From assembly GCA_018401415.1 (NCBI GenBank), contig JAGYKV010000017.1:694001-758000 (forward strand): a stretch of DNA of 64,000 nt, written 5' to 3'. Position 1 is the stretch's first letter. Each line of letters opens with the position of its first letter. The notes beneath the pieces are model-generated. The model searched no databases. It saw nothing but the letters and a program-made list of their open reading frames with translations, and was not told the DNA's origin. This document shows, piece by piece, positions 36,341-45,800 of this stretch. The position numbers and the translations under genes were made by a program. The stretch comes from Candidatus Nanopelagicales bacterium (GTDB lineage Bacteria > Actinomycetota > Actinomycetes > S36-B12).

Positions 36341-38467
36341 GTGGGCGGCACGGTTGAACAGGAGCAAAAGTTCACCGACGACGCTTATCATCTCCTCCAC
36401 GCCTTGAGAAATTACCTCTCAGAGAGGCTCCATACGATTCAGTCTGCGCCCTCCACCGGAACTGGGCAAGATGACCTGGAGCGTGAGGCGCACGCGGATA
36501 ATTTGCGCTCCCAGATTCGATCAGCCGAAGCGGCTGAAAGTCGCTTGTACTTCGGTCGCATTGACGGTGACGATAATTCGATTCATCGGATCGGTCGGAT
36601 CGGATTGCGAACCCCAGACGGTGAAATGGCTCTTATCGACTGGCGGGCACCCAATGCCGCTCCTTTTTATCAGGCAACAACCGCGGAGCGCATGAATACC
36701 ACTCTCAGGCGACGGATTTCCACGAAGTTGATTGACCAGCGAAATACGGTTACGCACGTCGACGATGAATGGCTGACAGAACCTGGTGAGGGAAGTTATC
36801 AAGCGGCCCAGGAATCCGTCACCACGCCGCGCGGTGGCCGAATGGCAGATATTTTGGCCACCATTGCCGCCGACCAGGATGCAATTATTCGGAGCCCATT
36901 GAATCAAGTCACCGTCGTCCAAGGTGGTCCGGGAACAGGCAAGACGGTTGTTGCACTTCACCGAGCTGCTTGGCTGCTCTACACATATCGAGAGCGCTTA
37001 GCCAAGGATGCAATTCTAATTATTGGGCCAAGTACGGCATTCCTGCGGTACATCGACCAAGTGCTTCCCAGTCTTGGAGAAACGGACATTGTGCTTCTCA
37101 CGCCAGGACAGCTCTTTCCCGGAGTCAGTGCGACCAGAGAAGACCCAACCCCCGTCGCAGTCATTAAGGGAAGTGACAAGATGGCGCAGGTTATTGAGCG
37201 CGCAGTAAACAGCTGGACAGACATTCCTGACCACGATGTAATGATTGAAACCGAATCAGGAATCCGTCTGCGCGTCACTCGATCACAAATCCGTGAAGCC
37301 AATAAATCAATCAACAAGCGCTCTTCCTACCACTCAAACCGGGAGATATTTCTCAAGAGACTGCTCGATCACATGGCCCGAAATTTGGCGCACGAGCGCG
37401 GAGATGAACATCCTGATCAGGAAACTCGAGCGGATCTCACTGCCGACTTTATTGACGATCGCCACGTGCGGCGAGTTCTCAACTTAATGTGGATGCCCAC
37501 AACTGCCGAAAAAGTGCTCACAAGACTGTACACCGATTCATACTTTCTCAGTCTTTGTGCACAAGGGATTCTCTCCAACCAAGAAATGACACTCTTACAG
37601 CATGACAAACAAGTAAGTTCCACTCCCTGGGACTGGACTATCGATGACGTTCCCCTGCTAGATGAATGCGCCGATCGACTAGGTGAATGGGTTCGACCCA
37701 AGGCACGCACTTATGAAAATAGTGAATACCGGGAACTCAGCATGGGTGACATGCACCGCGGACATAGGGAATCCGGTGGTAGCTCTACAACCGTCGCCGA
37801 AAAGGCCTACCTAGACCGTGAGTGGGTTTACGGACACATTGTTGTTGATGAAGCACAGGAATTAAGCCAAATGGCTTGGAGATCAGTCTCGCGACGAGCG
37901 GTTCGAAAATCTCTCACCATTGTTGGTGATTTACAGCAAGGTTCACACCCTGCTGGTGCTCGAAGTTGGAATGTGGCTCTCGAATGGGCTGCGGATAAAG
38001 TCGTGATTCATACCTTGACAGTTACCTATCGGATAACCAACGAAACCGTGGAGACGGCCGTATCCCAACTGATTGGCGCAGGAGGTACGGCCCCAGATCT
38101 TGTTTCCATTCGACATGGACAACCCACAACATCCATTGATCTTCCACCCAGTCAGTGGGTCACATACATTCTTGACCAAGTGGCCAATCTTGATGGACGC
38201 GCATGCGTGATCCTCCCTGATCTCCAATTTACTGGATTGAACGAAATGTTTAAATGCGCGTCCACGCTTGATTTCGGGTTTGGGGACATGGCTCTGGACT
38301 CTAGAATTGCTGTTCTTAGTGCGAAAGAAACGAAAGGACTTGAATTTGATGTCGTATTCGTGTGCGATCCTGAGCAAATCCAGACTCAGGGTATAAGAGG
38401 ATCCGACATATTTGTCGCGTGCACACGTGCCACGCACCGCCTCTATCTGATATCGCCAAGGCAGTAA
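36341..38467 (+). CDS. helD: HelD-like UvrD/Rep-family ATPase
   Basis: A 708-residue superfamily 1 helicase-like protein of the HelD type. HelD is an RNA polymerase-associated motor that removes stalled polymerase from DNA in Gram-positive bacteria. The N-terminus begins with a coiled-coil arm (about residues 5-75) typical of HelD secondary-channel arms, then ALIDWRAPNAAPFY, Walker A VQGGPGTGKTVVALHRAAWL near 192, Walker B VVDEAQELSQMAWR near 510, and GDLQQGSHP. The C-terminal ETKGLEFDVVFV is helicase motif V. Start is GTG at 36341 with AGGAG six bases upstream, so the gene has a normal leader. In mycobacteria HelD has been connected with rifampicin tolerance; that is family knowledge only. 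Confidence 0.88.
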   Translation: MGGTVEQEQKFTDDAYHLLHALRNYLSERLHTIQSAPSTGTGQDDLEREAHADNLRSQIRSAEAAESRLYFGRIDGDDNSIHRIGRIGLRTPDGEMALIDWRAPNAAPFYQATTAERMNTTLRRRISTKLIDQRNTVTHVDDEWLTEPGEGSYQAAQESVTTPRGGRMADILATIAADQDAIIRSPLNQVTVVQGGPGTGKTVVALHRAAWLLYTYRERLAKDAILIIGPSTAFLRYIDQVLPSLGETDIVLLTPGQLFPGVSATREDPTPVAVIKGSDKMAQVIERAVNSWTDIPDHDVMIETESGIRLRVTRSQIREANKSINKRSSYHSNREIFLKRLLDHMARNLAHERGDEHPDQETRADLTADFIDDRHVRRVLNLMWMPTTAEKVLTRLYTDSYFLSLCAQGILSNQEMTLLQHDKQVSSTPWDWTIDDVPLLDECADRLGEWVRPKARTYENSEYRELSMGDMHRGHRESGGSSTTVAEKAYLDREWVYGHIVVDEAQELSQMAWRSVSRRAVRKSLTIVGDLQQGSHPAGARSWNVALEWAADKVVIHTLTVTYRITNETVETAVSQLIGAGGTAPDLVSIRHGQPTTSIDLPPSQWVTYILDQVANLDGRACVILPDLQFTGLNEMFKCASTLDFGFGDMALDSRIAVLSAKETKGLEFDVVFVCDPEQIQTQGIRGSDIFVACTRATHRLYLISPRQ

Positions 38468-38483
38468 AACTCAGCGAGTGTCC

Positions 38484-39125
38484 TTAATTTACTTTCTGCA
38501 TGCCAGCAGCGATTCTCACTAACTGGTCATACGTCAGAGCCTTTGATTGGATAATAAAGTCAGTCCTTCTGGTAGCCCCCAAGGAATTCACCGACTCAGC
38601 CTGCATGGTGAGGTACCCACCGAAACGTTTTACGTCTCTTTTAATACAAGACTTGCGCGGAGCCACCTCCGAGCTGTGAACAGAAATATCACAGTTCGCA
38701 AAAACTTTGGCAGTAATTACTTTTGTCCTGCCATTTTCAAGTCTCTTTATTTTAACATTGCCTACAGGTCTACTTGCGGGATCAACCTGCGGTATGGCTG
38801 CCCAAGCTGTTCCCGACCATTTTTCATTTACGCTGAAGCCTTTGGCAAATTTCCCGTACACGGCATTCACGCCCGTCTTGCGGTACTTAAAATTACGAGA
38901 AGAGTCCCCACTTCTGCCAAAAGCCAGGACTTGAATTTTCTCTGCTATTTTCAAACCCGCTGAATATGTTGGCTGAAACAAGTTTCCACGATCACCCAGT
39001 TTTTCATCAGCAGCTTCCCAATTTCGAAATGAACTGTTTATTGATTGAGTACCATGTGCTGTCAGCGGGGACATGACGAAGGCGATAAGCGCCAAGCCAG
39101 CCATGAGGAATGTTAAATACTTCAT
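38484..39125 (-). CDS. Secreted protein of unknown function
   Basis: A 213-residue protein with a Sec-type signal peptide (MKYLTFLMAGLALIAFVMSPLTAHG; cleavage near residue 25). I recognise no family. The mature part is basic, has two cysteines (in VFANCDISV and RKSCIKRD) that could form a disulphide, and ends with YDQLVRIAAGMQKVN. It is convergent with helD, 16 bases apart. Codon usage looks slightly different and lysine-rich compared with neighbours, so it may be lineage-specific. Confidence 0.7.
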   Translation of the reverse strand: MKYLTFLMAGLALIAFVMSPLTAHGTQSINSSFRNWEAADEKLGDRGNLFQPTYSAGLKIAEKIQVLAFGRSGDSSRNFKYRKTGVNAVYGKFAKGFSVNEKWSGTAWAAIPQVDPASRPVGNVKIKRLENGRTKVITAKVFANCDISVHSSEVAPRKSCIKRDVKRFGGYLTMQAESVNSLGATRRTDFIIQSKALTYDQLVRIAAGMQKVN

Positions 39126-39164
39126 TGAGCCCCTTCATTCCGTTCGCAATCGGCGTAGTCTCAC

Positions 39165-39170
39165 ACTATA
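39165..39170 (-). promoter_or_regulatory. -10 box of the secreted protein gene
   Basis: TATAGT on the minus strand, about 40 bases before the ATG, with GAAGGGG as ribosome site closer in; a conventional leadered arrangement. No clear -35. Confidence 0.4.
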
Positions 39171-39270
39171 AGAGATAGTTGGAGACGAATATTCCGTGAG
39201 TGACCATCCACAACCAATTGATCTTGATAAACGCTGGCCTGAGTGAAGTTATCGGATGGAAACGGAATCG

Positions 39271-39305
39271 GATTCACGATTCACGATTCACGATTCACGA
39301 TTCAC
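39271..39305 (+). repeat. Five tandem copies of GATTCAC
   Basis: Exactly 35 bases of perfect 7-bp repeats in the 253-base gap between the secreted protein and RDD genes. No gene is supported in this gap. The perfect array suggests slippage; a regulatory role is not evident. Confidence 0.95.
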
Positions 39306-39378
39306 CCTAGCCAATGAACAGACTCTCCGTACTTCGGATAGAACGAGCCTAGTGTTTATTGCCGTCGGGATCGCGCGC

Positions 39379-39918
39379 TCACAAAGTAGTGGTCTGGTCT
39401 TCGAGCGACACGATAGGAGTCCAGTCAAAAACAACCTGGGTGCGCAGTAATACGTCCTGGACTGAGTGATTCTTGCGACTAATGATTGACCAAGCCAACC
39501 CAATGGGGAATATAATCGAGAGCAGTGCTCGGGCGGCTGATCTACCAAGACGTAGCGACTGACCCGAATTGGCTTCAACCTTCAATCCCATCAGGACATT
39601 TCCCAAGGATTTTCCACCCGCAGCCCAACTCCACGTCCAATAGGCCCACATGAGGAAATAGCCAATCAATAGCAATGGAATACCGCTCAATTGTGGAATG
39701 TCGTAGAACACGCCCAACACATAACGCAATGCGAGCCAAATTCCGTAGGCACCAAGGAGTAACACGGCGATGAGGGCCATGTCAATGAGAACCGAGATGA
39801 ATCGCGAGGTAAACCCGACCGTCTCTCCCTGAAATGAACGAGCGCGATTGGGAATCACATTGAAATGAACAACTTCACCACTTTTAAAGTTTGCCTGGAA
39901 CTGCTTGAAACTCGTCAT
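39379..39918 (-). CDS. RDD-family membrane protein
   Basis: A 179-residue protein with an RDD domain: SRFISVLIDMALIAVLLLGA carries the Arg/Asp signature (R in SRF, D in LID), followed by three membrane helices and GKSLGNVLMGLKV, RALLSIIFPIG and HSVQDVLLRTQVV. Some RDD proteins act as small-molecule or ion transporters, but no substrate can be read here. The start overlaps the upstream gene by four bases, and the two are probably partners. Confidence 0.9.
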   Translation of the reverse strand: MTSFKQFQANFKSGEVVHFNVIPNRARSFQGETVGFTSRFISVLIDMALIAVLLLGAYGIWLALRYVLGVFYDIPQLSGIPLLLIGYFLMWAYWTWSWAAGGKSLGNVLMGLKVEANSGQSLRLGRSAARALLSIIFPIGLAWSIISRKNHSVQDVLLRTQVVFDWTPIVSLEDQTTTL

Positions 39919-40490
39919 GATTGATCAGCCTTGGAGTTGTCCTTCGCGACTAGAACCTTATGCCTAAATAAGATTCTGTCGACAACGCCAGTTAAGAAGT
40001 TATCTGTTTCTATCGCCTGGAATCGCAGGAGTCCCAAGATGTTGTCTGCTACGCCTCCGGTACTTTCGCGAACTAAAGCCGGAAGGTCGATTTCTTCAAT
40101 CACGTAATCCGCGATTTCCGTCATGGGGATGCGATCAAGTATTGGATTAATGTCCGCTCGCGCAACAATTGCATTGATGTCCACGTGTTTAACCACAATT
40201 TCGGTGAGATTCACGCGTGAAACAACCGCATTGACCGCCTGAGGCACAACAGCATCCAGAATCGCATTCAGGGCACTCTTTGATGCTTCAGTGGCAAGGT
40301 GGACACATGTCTCCGTGGAGTAGCGCGCCAACCCCAGGGCGCCTTCCACCATGTTCACGGTGCCTGAAACAACTGGGTATAGAGATCCCGCGCTCATGGG
40401 CAGGGAGACTTCAATCTCTATCTCTTCTTCCATAGGGACATCATGCTCTAGGCATGCGGTGCTTGCATGGCCGTCCTCTTGAAACGTCAT
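39915..40490 (-). CDS. Conserved protein with VDIN/ADIN-type repeats, partner of RDD
   Basis: A 191-residue protein. Residues about 90-155 are a succession of degenerate 11-14-residue units: VNLTEIVVKHV, DINAIVARA, DINPILDRI, MTEIADYVIEEI, DLPALVRES. Similar V/D-rich repeats occur in actinobacterial proteins adjacent to or fused with RDD domains, so I read these two as split halves of one module. No signal peptide or catalytic motif. Function unknown. Start shares one base with the end of the MaoC-like gene. Confidence 0.7.
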   Translation of the reverse strand: MTFQEDGHASTACLEHDVPMEEEIEIEVSLPMSAGSLYPVVSGTVNMVEGALGLARYSTETCVHLATEASKSALNAILDAVVPQAVNAVVSRVNLTEIVVKHVDINAIVARADINPILDRIPMTEIADYVIEEIDLPALVRESTGGVADNILGLLRFQAIETDNFLTGVVDRILFRHKVLVAKDNSKADQS

Positions 40491-41041
40491 TACTGTGCTG
40501 TGAGTGGCCCGGTTTTAGCTTCAGGAAAATAATTCTGGCCAATTCCACTTGTCCGTTTTGGCACCATGACCGAACGAAACCATGAAACTATTTCATCGCC
40601 TTCTTGGTTGAGTCCGCGAGTCTTCATGCGAATGATTCCCATCTCAGGACGGGATCCGCTTTCCCTCTTCTCCAGACAAATACTTTCTGCGTAAATAGTG
40701 TCTCCGATGTACACCGGGTGGGTGAGTTTAATATCGGTCCAACCGAGATTGGCAACTGCATTTTGACTCATGTCAATAACAGATAAACCTAAAACTAGGG
40801 CTACGGTCAGTCCTGAGTTGACAATTATTCGGCCTTGGGTAATCGGATTGCTTTCAGCTAAATGCGCATTAAAGTGATTTTGATTGGTATTGCAAGTGAG
40901 CAAGGTAAACCACGTTGAGTCAGTTTCACTGATGGTTCGACCGAACGGATGCTGGTAGGTGGTTCCGACCTCAAAATCTTCAAAAAAACGGCCTAGTTGC
41001 GCAGGAATTACGTGGGCGGTTTCGCCGGAATGATCAGTCAC
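40490..41041 (-). CDS. MaoC-like hot-dog dehydratase
   Basis: A 183-residue MaoC/R-hydratase family protein, resembling acyl-CoA (enoyl or mesaconyl) hydratases. The hot-dog signature TDSTWFTLLTCNTNQNHFNAHLA contains the hydratase dipeptide pattern with conserved Asn/His, and NPITQGRIIVNSGLTVALVLGLSV follows (each stretch split at residues 40-62 and 68-90). Substrate cannot be assigned. It precedes the repeat/RDD pair in one operon with 1-base overlap. The GTG start is 12 bases after the DUF3040 stop. Confidence 0.85.
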   Translation of the reverse strand: MTDHSGETAHVIPAQLGRFFEDFEVGTTYQHPFGRTISETDSTWFTLLTCNTNQNHFNAHLAESNPITQGRIIVNSGLTVALVLGLSVIDMSQNAVANLGWTDIKLTHPVYIGDTIYAESICLEKRESGSRPEMGIIRMKTRGLNQEGDEIVSWFRSVMVPKRTSGIGQNYFPEAKTGPLTAQ

Positions 41042-41052
41042 GAAGGATGAAG

Positions 41053-41451
41053 TTACTGTTCGCCTTCGGTGCGCTTACGCCACCGATCTTCCATGCGATC
41101 CATGAATCCACCCGATCCCGTATTTTTAGGCCTTTTGGTGATCGGAGTTTCAGTAGCGCTACCTTCCGCTCCCGTGTCGGCAATGACTGCCCTGGTGGTG
41201 AATGCGGTGTAAGTAATCACTGCACCAATCAACATGATGGTGAATCCGGCAACACCTAGTGCAGGAGTGAAGGCGACTCCAGCAAGTAGGAGCCCGAGCC
41301 CTGCAAGTACCGCGAGTACTCCGAGTGCTGCGCGACCTCTACTTGCACTTCCACCCGCCGTTCGAATATTTGTGGCGAATTTGGGGTCATCCGCGTAGAG
41401 GGCTTGCTCCATTTGCTCTAGCAGTTTTTGCTCGTGCTCAGAGAGTGGCAT
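41053..41451 (-). CDS. DUF3040 small membrane protein
   Basis: A 132-residue protein beginning MPLSEHEQKLLEQMEQALY, the DUF3040 signature, with two membrane helices (about residues 42-60 and 64-86) and a basic C-terminus. Actinobacterial DUF3040 genes sit near the dcw cluster and dinB, as here. Function unknown. The frame continues upstream, but AAGGGGG five bases before the ATG at 41451 fixes the start. Confidence 0.9.
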   Translation of the reverse strand: MPLSEHEQKLLEQMEQALYADDPKFATNIRTAGGSASRGRAALGVLAVLAGLGLLLAGVAFTPALGVAGFTIMLIGAVITYTAFTTRAVIADTGAEGSATETPITKRPKNTGSGGFMDRMEDRWRKRTEGEQ

Positions 41452-41470
41452 CTGAGCCCCCTTTCGGCGA

Positions 41471-41486
41471 GATGGTGGGTGAACCC
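41471..41486. other. Small hairpin between dinB and DUF3040
   Basis: GGTGGG and CCCACC separated by four bases, within the 144-base gap downstream of dinB. No T-run follows. It could end the dinB transcript or lie in the DUF3040 leader. Confidence 0.35.
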
Positions 41487-41595
41487 ACCGGACTACTCCA
41501 AGGATATGACGAATATCCCCTGAGGCAAACCGTTGCCCCTGAATTCTTCGCGTGTGCGGCAGATTCTGGGCCAATTTCCGAAATTTCGGGCATAT

Positions 41596-42834
41596 TCATT
41601 CCTCAGTTGTGACCGGATCTGCCCCCGTGACCGTTCGACCCGGCTTCACCGCACTTTGTCCATACTTGGAGCGCAACCTGTCAATTGCGAGTTCAGCGTC
41701 TCGCCGGCCGTGTTCTGGAGCACCCATGAGAAGTTGCTCTGGGGCCTCGGTCGCAGGCACGAGGCCATCAACTTTTACCCCCACCAGTCGGATTCGAACC
41801 CGCTGTAATCCCAGAGCCTGATACAAGTTCCATGAAGTTGTGTAAATGTCATGCGCGAGATCGGTGTATGTGCCGGTTTTGGATCGGGTAATCGTGGTGA
41901 AATCTGCAAACCGAAGTTTTAAAGTGATTGTTTTACCTCGGTAACCTGCTGAACGCAGCCGCCCGGCTACTTTGTCAGCAAGGTGGGTGATCTCAGCGCG
42001 GATTAATTCAGGGTCGTCAATGTCGTACGCAAAAGTGTTTTCGTTGCTGACACTTTTTTCAGGTTCATGTGGATTAACCGTGCGTGGGTCGCGACCCCAG
42101 GACAGTTCATGAAGTGCTCCCCCTGAAGCGCCTAGTGCTCGAGTCAGAGTAGTAACCGGAGTATTTGCGATGTCACCGACAGTGTGCAGCCCCAAACGAA
42201 TGAGTTGCTCCTCAGTTTTCTCCCCCACCCCCCACAGCGATCCGATGGGTAACGGGTGAAGAAAATTAATAACCGAATCAGTCGGGATCAAGAGTAGCCC
42301 ATCTGGCTTCGCCCGAGTGGATGCAAGTTTTGCAACGAATTTAGTAGATGCCACCCCAACTGAACAGGTAATACCCTGCTCGTCAAATACTCGAGCACGG
42401 ATTAACTCAGCGATTCTTACCGGGTTTGAGAGTCGTCGGAGTGCGCCAGATACATCGAGGAAGGCTTCGTCAAGGCTAATCGGTTCAACAAGTGGGGTGA
42501 TGGATTCAAAAAGTGCCATGACATTCCGGCTGACTGTCGCGTATTTGTCGTGATGTGGAGTAAGGATGATGACCTCAGGGGCAATTCGCCTGGCACGTGA
42601 GAGTGGCATGGCCGAATGCACACCAAGTTCCCGGGCTTCATAGGTTGCGGTCAATACCACCCCGCGATTGCCTTGTGCCGCGATGATGACCGGCTTACCC
42701 TGAAGTTCGGGATAATCGCGTAATTCGACCGAGGCATAGAAAGCGTCCATGTCAACATGCAAGATATTGCAGCCGGTGTCATTGGACCCGAATCCAACTT
42801 TTCCGCTGGGACGCCGCACCTGACTTCTGCTCAC
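41596..42834 (-). CDS. dinB: Y-family DNA polymerase IV
   Basis: DinB carries out translesion synthesis. The 412-residue protein has MDAFYASVEL near residue 30 (first catalytic Asp), SLDEAFLDVSGA near 118 (Asp-Glu pair) and a fingers/thumb arrangement of normal length, with a C-terminal little-finger domain. No obvious beta-clamp motif is conserved at the extreme C-terminus. Start is GTG with AAGGAG six bases upstream. It lies 51 bases downstream of dnaE2 and is probably co-transcribed in the SOS operon. Confidence 0.95.
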   Translation of the reverse strand: MSRSQVRRPSGKVGFGSNDTGCNILHVDMDAFYASVELRDYPELQGKPVIIAAQGNRGVVLTATYEARELGVHSAMPLSRARRIAPEVIILTPHHDKYATVSRNVMALFESITPLVEPISLDEAFLDVSGALRRLSNPVRIAELIRARVFDEQGITCSVGVASTKFVAKLASTRAKPDGLLLIPTDSVINFLHPLPIGSLWGVGEKTEEQLIRLGLHTVGDIANTPVTTLTRALGASGGALHELSWGRDPRTVNPHEPEKSVSNENTFAYDIDDPELIRAEITHLADKVAGRLRSAGYRGKTITLKLRFADFTTITRSKTGTYTDLAHDIYTTSWNLYQALGLQRVRIRLVGVKVDGLVPATEAPEQLLMGAPEHGRRDAELAIDRLRSKYGQSAVKPGRTVTGADPVTTEE

Positions 42835-42885
42835 GCACTACTCCTTATAGATGAATTGATTATGCCCGTACATGAACCCGATTTA

Positions 42886-45800
42886 TTACCAACCTGGTGT
42901 TCCTGGAGATCTGTGCCAAAGCTTTGCGGGAGGGTTCGGGGCTGGGGTTGGAGCTGGGGTCGAGATATTTGAATATGGTGACTGCCGAAACCCGCTGGCA
43001 TGCACCAATGCCACTCGCTTGCCGCTGGCATTGATATCTGGGATGGGGTGAGCGAGGACATGCGCGTTAACTGCAGGAAGTCCACCATCGATCCAAATCT
43101 TTCGAATAGTACTCAGATCCCAGCAGCCGGTGGCACGCAATGAAATACCGCGCGGTCCGGTTCGGCGAGTAACTCCACGCACCAAAAGAATCCAGGAATT
43201 AAAAAGATCGTGAGCAAATGGGCCTTGGGCATCTTCAAAGAAGGTGGCATCGAGTGGTCCGGTGGAGTCGTCGAGAGTGAGGAAGACAACGCGCTTACCA
43301 CTGCGTACGGGTGGCATTTGAGTGGCTACTTTCACTCCTGCAATAAATATTGTCTCCTTTGATCGGCAATTCAGCAGGTCACGTGACCGAACAACATTCA
43401 GCGCGGTCAAGCAATCGATATAAAAGTCCATGATGTGGCCACTGACATCGAGGCCAAGAACTTCAAGTTCCGCGCGGACGCGTTCGGCAGCATTCATCTC
43501 GGGCAACCCAGTACCGGTCTCTGCTAGCCGATCAGAATGATTAAATTGCGAAATATCAAAAGATAGTTGCGATGTTGCAACAGATTTACCGCGAGAAAGG
43601 TCTGCAATCTGGAGAAGTAGATCGCGGCGGGTAATACGACTCCCTGACGTGTGCTGATTGAATGCATGCTGATTGAATCCATAAAGGGAGTCAAACCCTC
43701 CGGCAACCACAAGGTTTTCCACCACCGGAGTGGCTGGGCGAGCTCGTTGCCACAGGTCAGAAAGCGATGAATACGGCTGGCCGTGAACAAGTCGATTAAT
43801 TTCTTCCTGTGATATTTCTTTGATATCGGTGAAAGGGATTCGAATACCCCACGAAGATGAAGAATCTTCTACTTCTTCGAGTCGATATGTATCTGCAGAA
43901 TGGTTAACATCTAATCCGAGAATTGGCACTCCGAAGTTGCGGGCATCGTCGAGAATCAACCTCTTGGGATACATGCCTGGATCGTGGGTGAGCAATCCGC
44001 AATAAAAGGCAGCCGGGTGGTGTGTCTTTAGCCAAGCAGATTGATAGGTGGGCAAAGCAAATGCTGCGGCATGCGCCTTGCAGAAACCAAAGGATGCAAA
44101 GGCGCGAAGAATCTCCCACACGCGATCAACCTGTTCAAGTTGATAACCCCGTTTCAGTGCAGCGGGATAAAACCACGTTCGGACTTCACTTTGGCCTTCT
44201 GGTGAACCCATGGAGCGGCGATATTCGTCTGCCTCGGCTAATGAGCAGCCGGTAAACACACTAAAGGTGCGAAGAACCTGTTCGTGATACACGACAACGC
44301 CATAGGTTTCCTCAAGTGCTGGCTGCAGATCCGGGTGTGGGTACTCTGTTTTATTCCACCCTTGCCGGGCGCGAAGGAATGGATTAATCATGTCGGACTT
44401 GACCGGACCCGGGCGAAATAGGGAAATATCAATGATCAGATCATTAAATGTTTCCGGAGCAAATTTACCCACCAACTCCCGCTGACCCGGTGATTCAATT
44501 TGAAAACAACCTAGTGTTCGCGTTGATTGAATGAGTGCAAATGTCTCCGGGTCATTAAGGGTTGTTCCATCAATGATCGGTCGCTCCCCCGTGACCCGCT
44601 CTGCTTCATTGAGTGCGTGCGCCATGGCAGATTGCATGCGGACACCGAGGACATCAAGTTTAAGTAGACCCATGTGTTCTACATCGTGTTTATCAAAGTG
44701 CGACATGGGGAACCCGGCAGCTCCATTTTGGACGGGGGTTCGATCCAACAAGGTGAGATCGGAAAGAACCACGCCACACGGATGCATGGCAACGTGACGG
44801 GGTAATCCATCAAGGCTTTCAACCAAACTCAGGAAGTTGTCGAGTTCACCTTGAGCCGCCAATCGACCAAAAGATGAGTTTCGGAGTTCCGGAAGATCTT
44901 CAAGGGCAGATTTCACATTGCGCGCCCGAATATGTGGAAATGCTTTGGCGAATGCATCAATGTCTGAACTGGGCATGCTGAATGCCATGCCCACATCGCG
45001 GATAGCAGACCGGGCGCGATATGTCTCCATCATGGAGACGGTTGCAATTCGATCACTACCGAATTTGTCAAAGATCCACTGATACACGTCAAGTCTGCGA
45101 TCGGATTCAACATCAATGTCGATATCCGGGAGAACCCGTCGCAGCGGGGTGAGGAAACGCTCCATGAGCAGGTTTTGTGCAATGGGATCCACCCCGGAAA
45201 TACCTAAAAGGTAATTAACCAAACTGCCGGCACCTGAACCCCGCGCGGCAACCCGAACACCGCGCTCTTTGATCATGTCGACGACATGGGCCACGGTCAG
45301 GAAATACCCGGAAAAGCCGAGATGGGTAATGGTGCGCATTTCCTGTTCAAGTCGATATTTAGCGACCGCGCGATCGTCGGTTCGGGTATAGCGCACCGGG
45401 AGTTCGGTTTCGCATCTTTGTAATAACAGTGAATTTGCTTCTCGCTCTGGTTCAGCAACCGGACGCCCGAGAAGAACATCGAGTTCAGGGACAAAGACTG
45501 ACCCCAATCCCAGGTCAGCTTCAGGATCAAGTGCGCAGTACTCGGCTAAATGCCTGGTATCGCGCAGAAGTTTGCTTGGATCACGCTCACCCATGTGCTG
45601 ACAGATCTCGGTGGCGATCTGCTGCATCTCGGTACCACTTTTGAGATACCCCTCGCCACTATTGCGAGTGAGATACCGCGAGTCGAGGGAAATGATTTGT
45701 CGTGCTGCATCTAAAAGATCGGCAACGCGAGCCTGGTCTGGGGTGAGGTGGCGAACCGCATTGGTCAAAATGGCCGGTAATTTTTCGCTGCGTGCCCATG

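Noticed and set aside
36471..36961. Antisense frames within helD and other large genes
   Set aside because: They lack start signals and conserved motifs and run opposite to well-supported genes.
39196..39246. 16-codon GTG frame MSDHPQPIDLDKRWPE
   Set aside because: Too short, no ribosome site or -10 box at 6-7 bases; may be a remnant N-terminus but unsupported.
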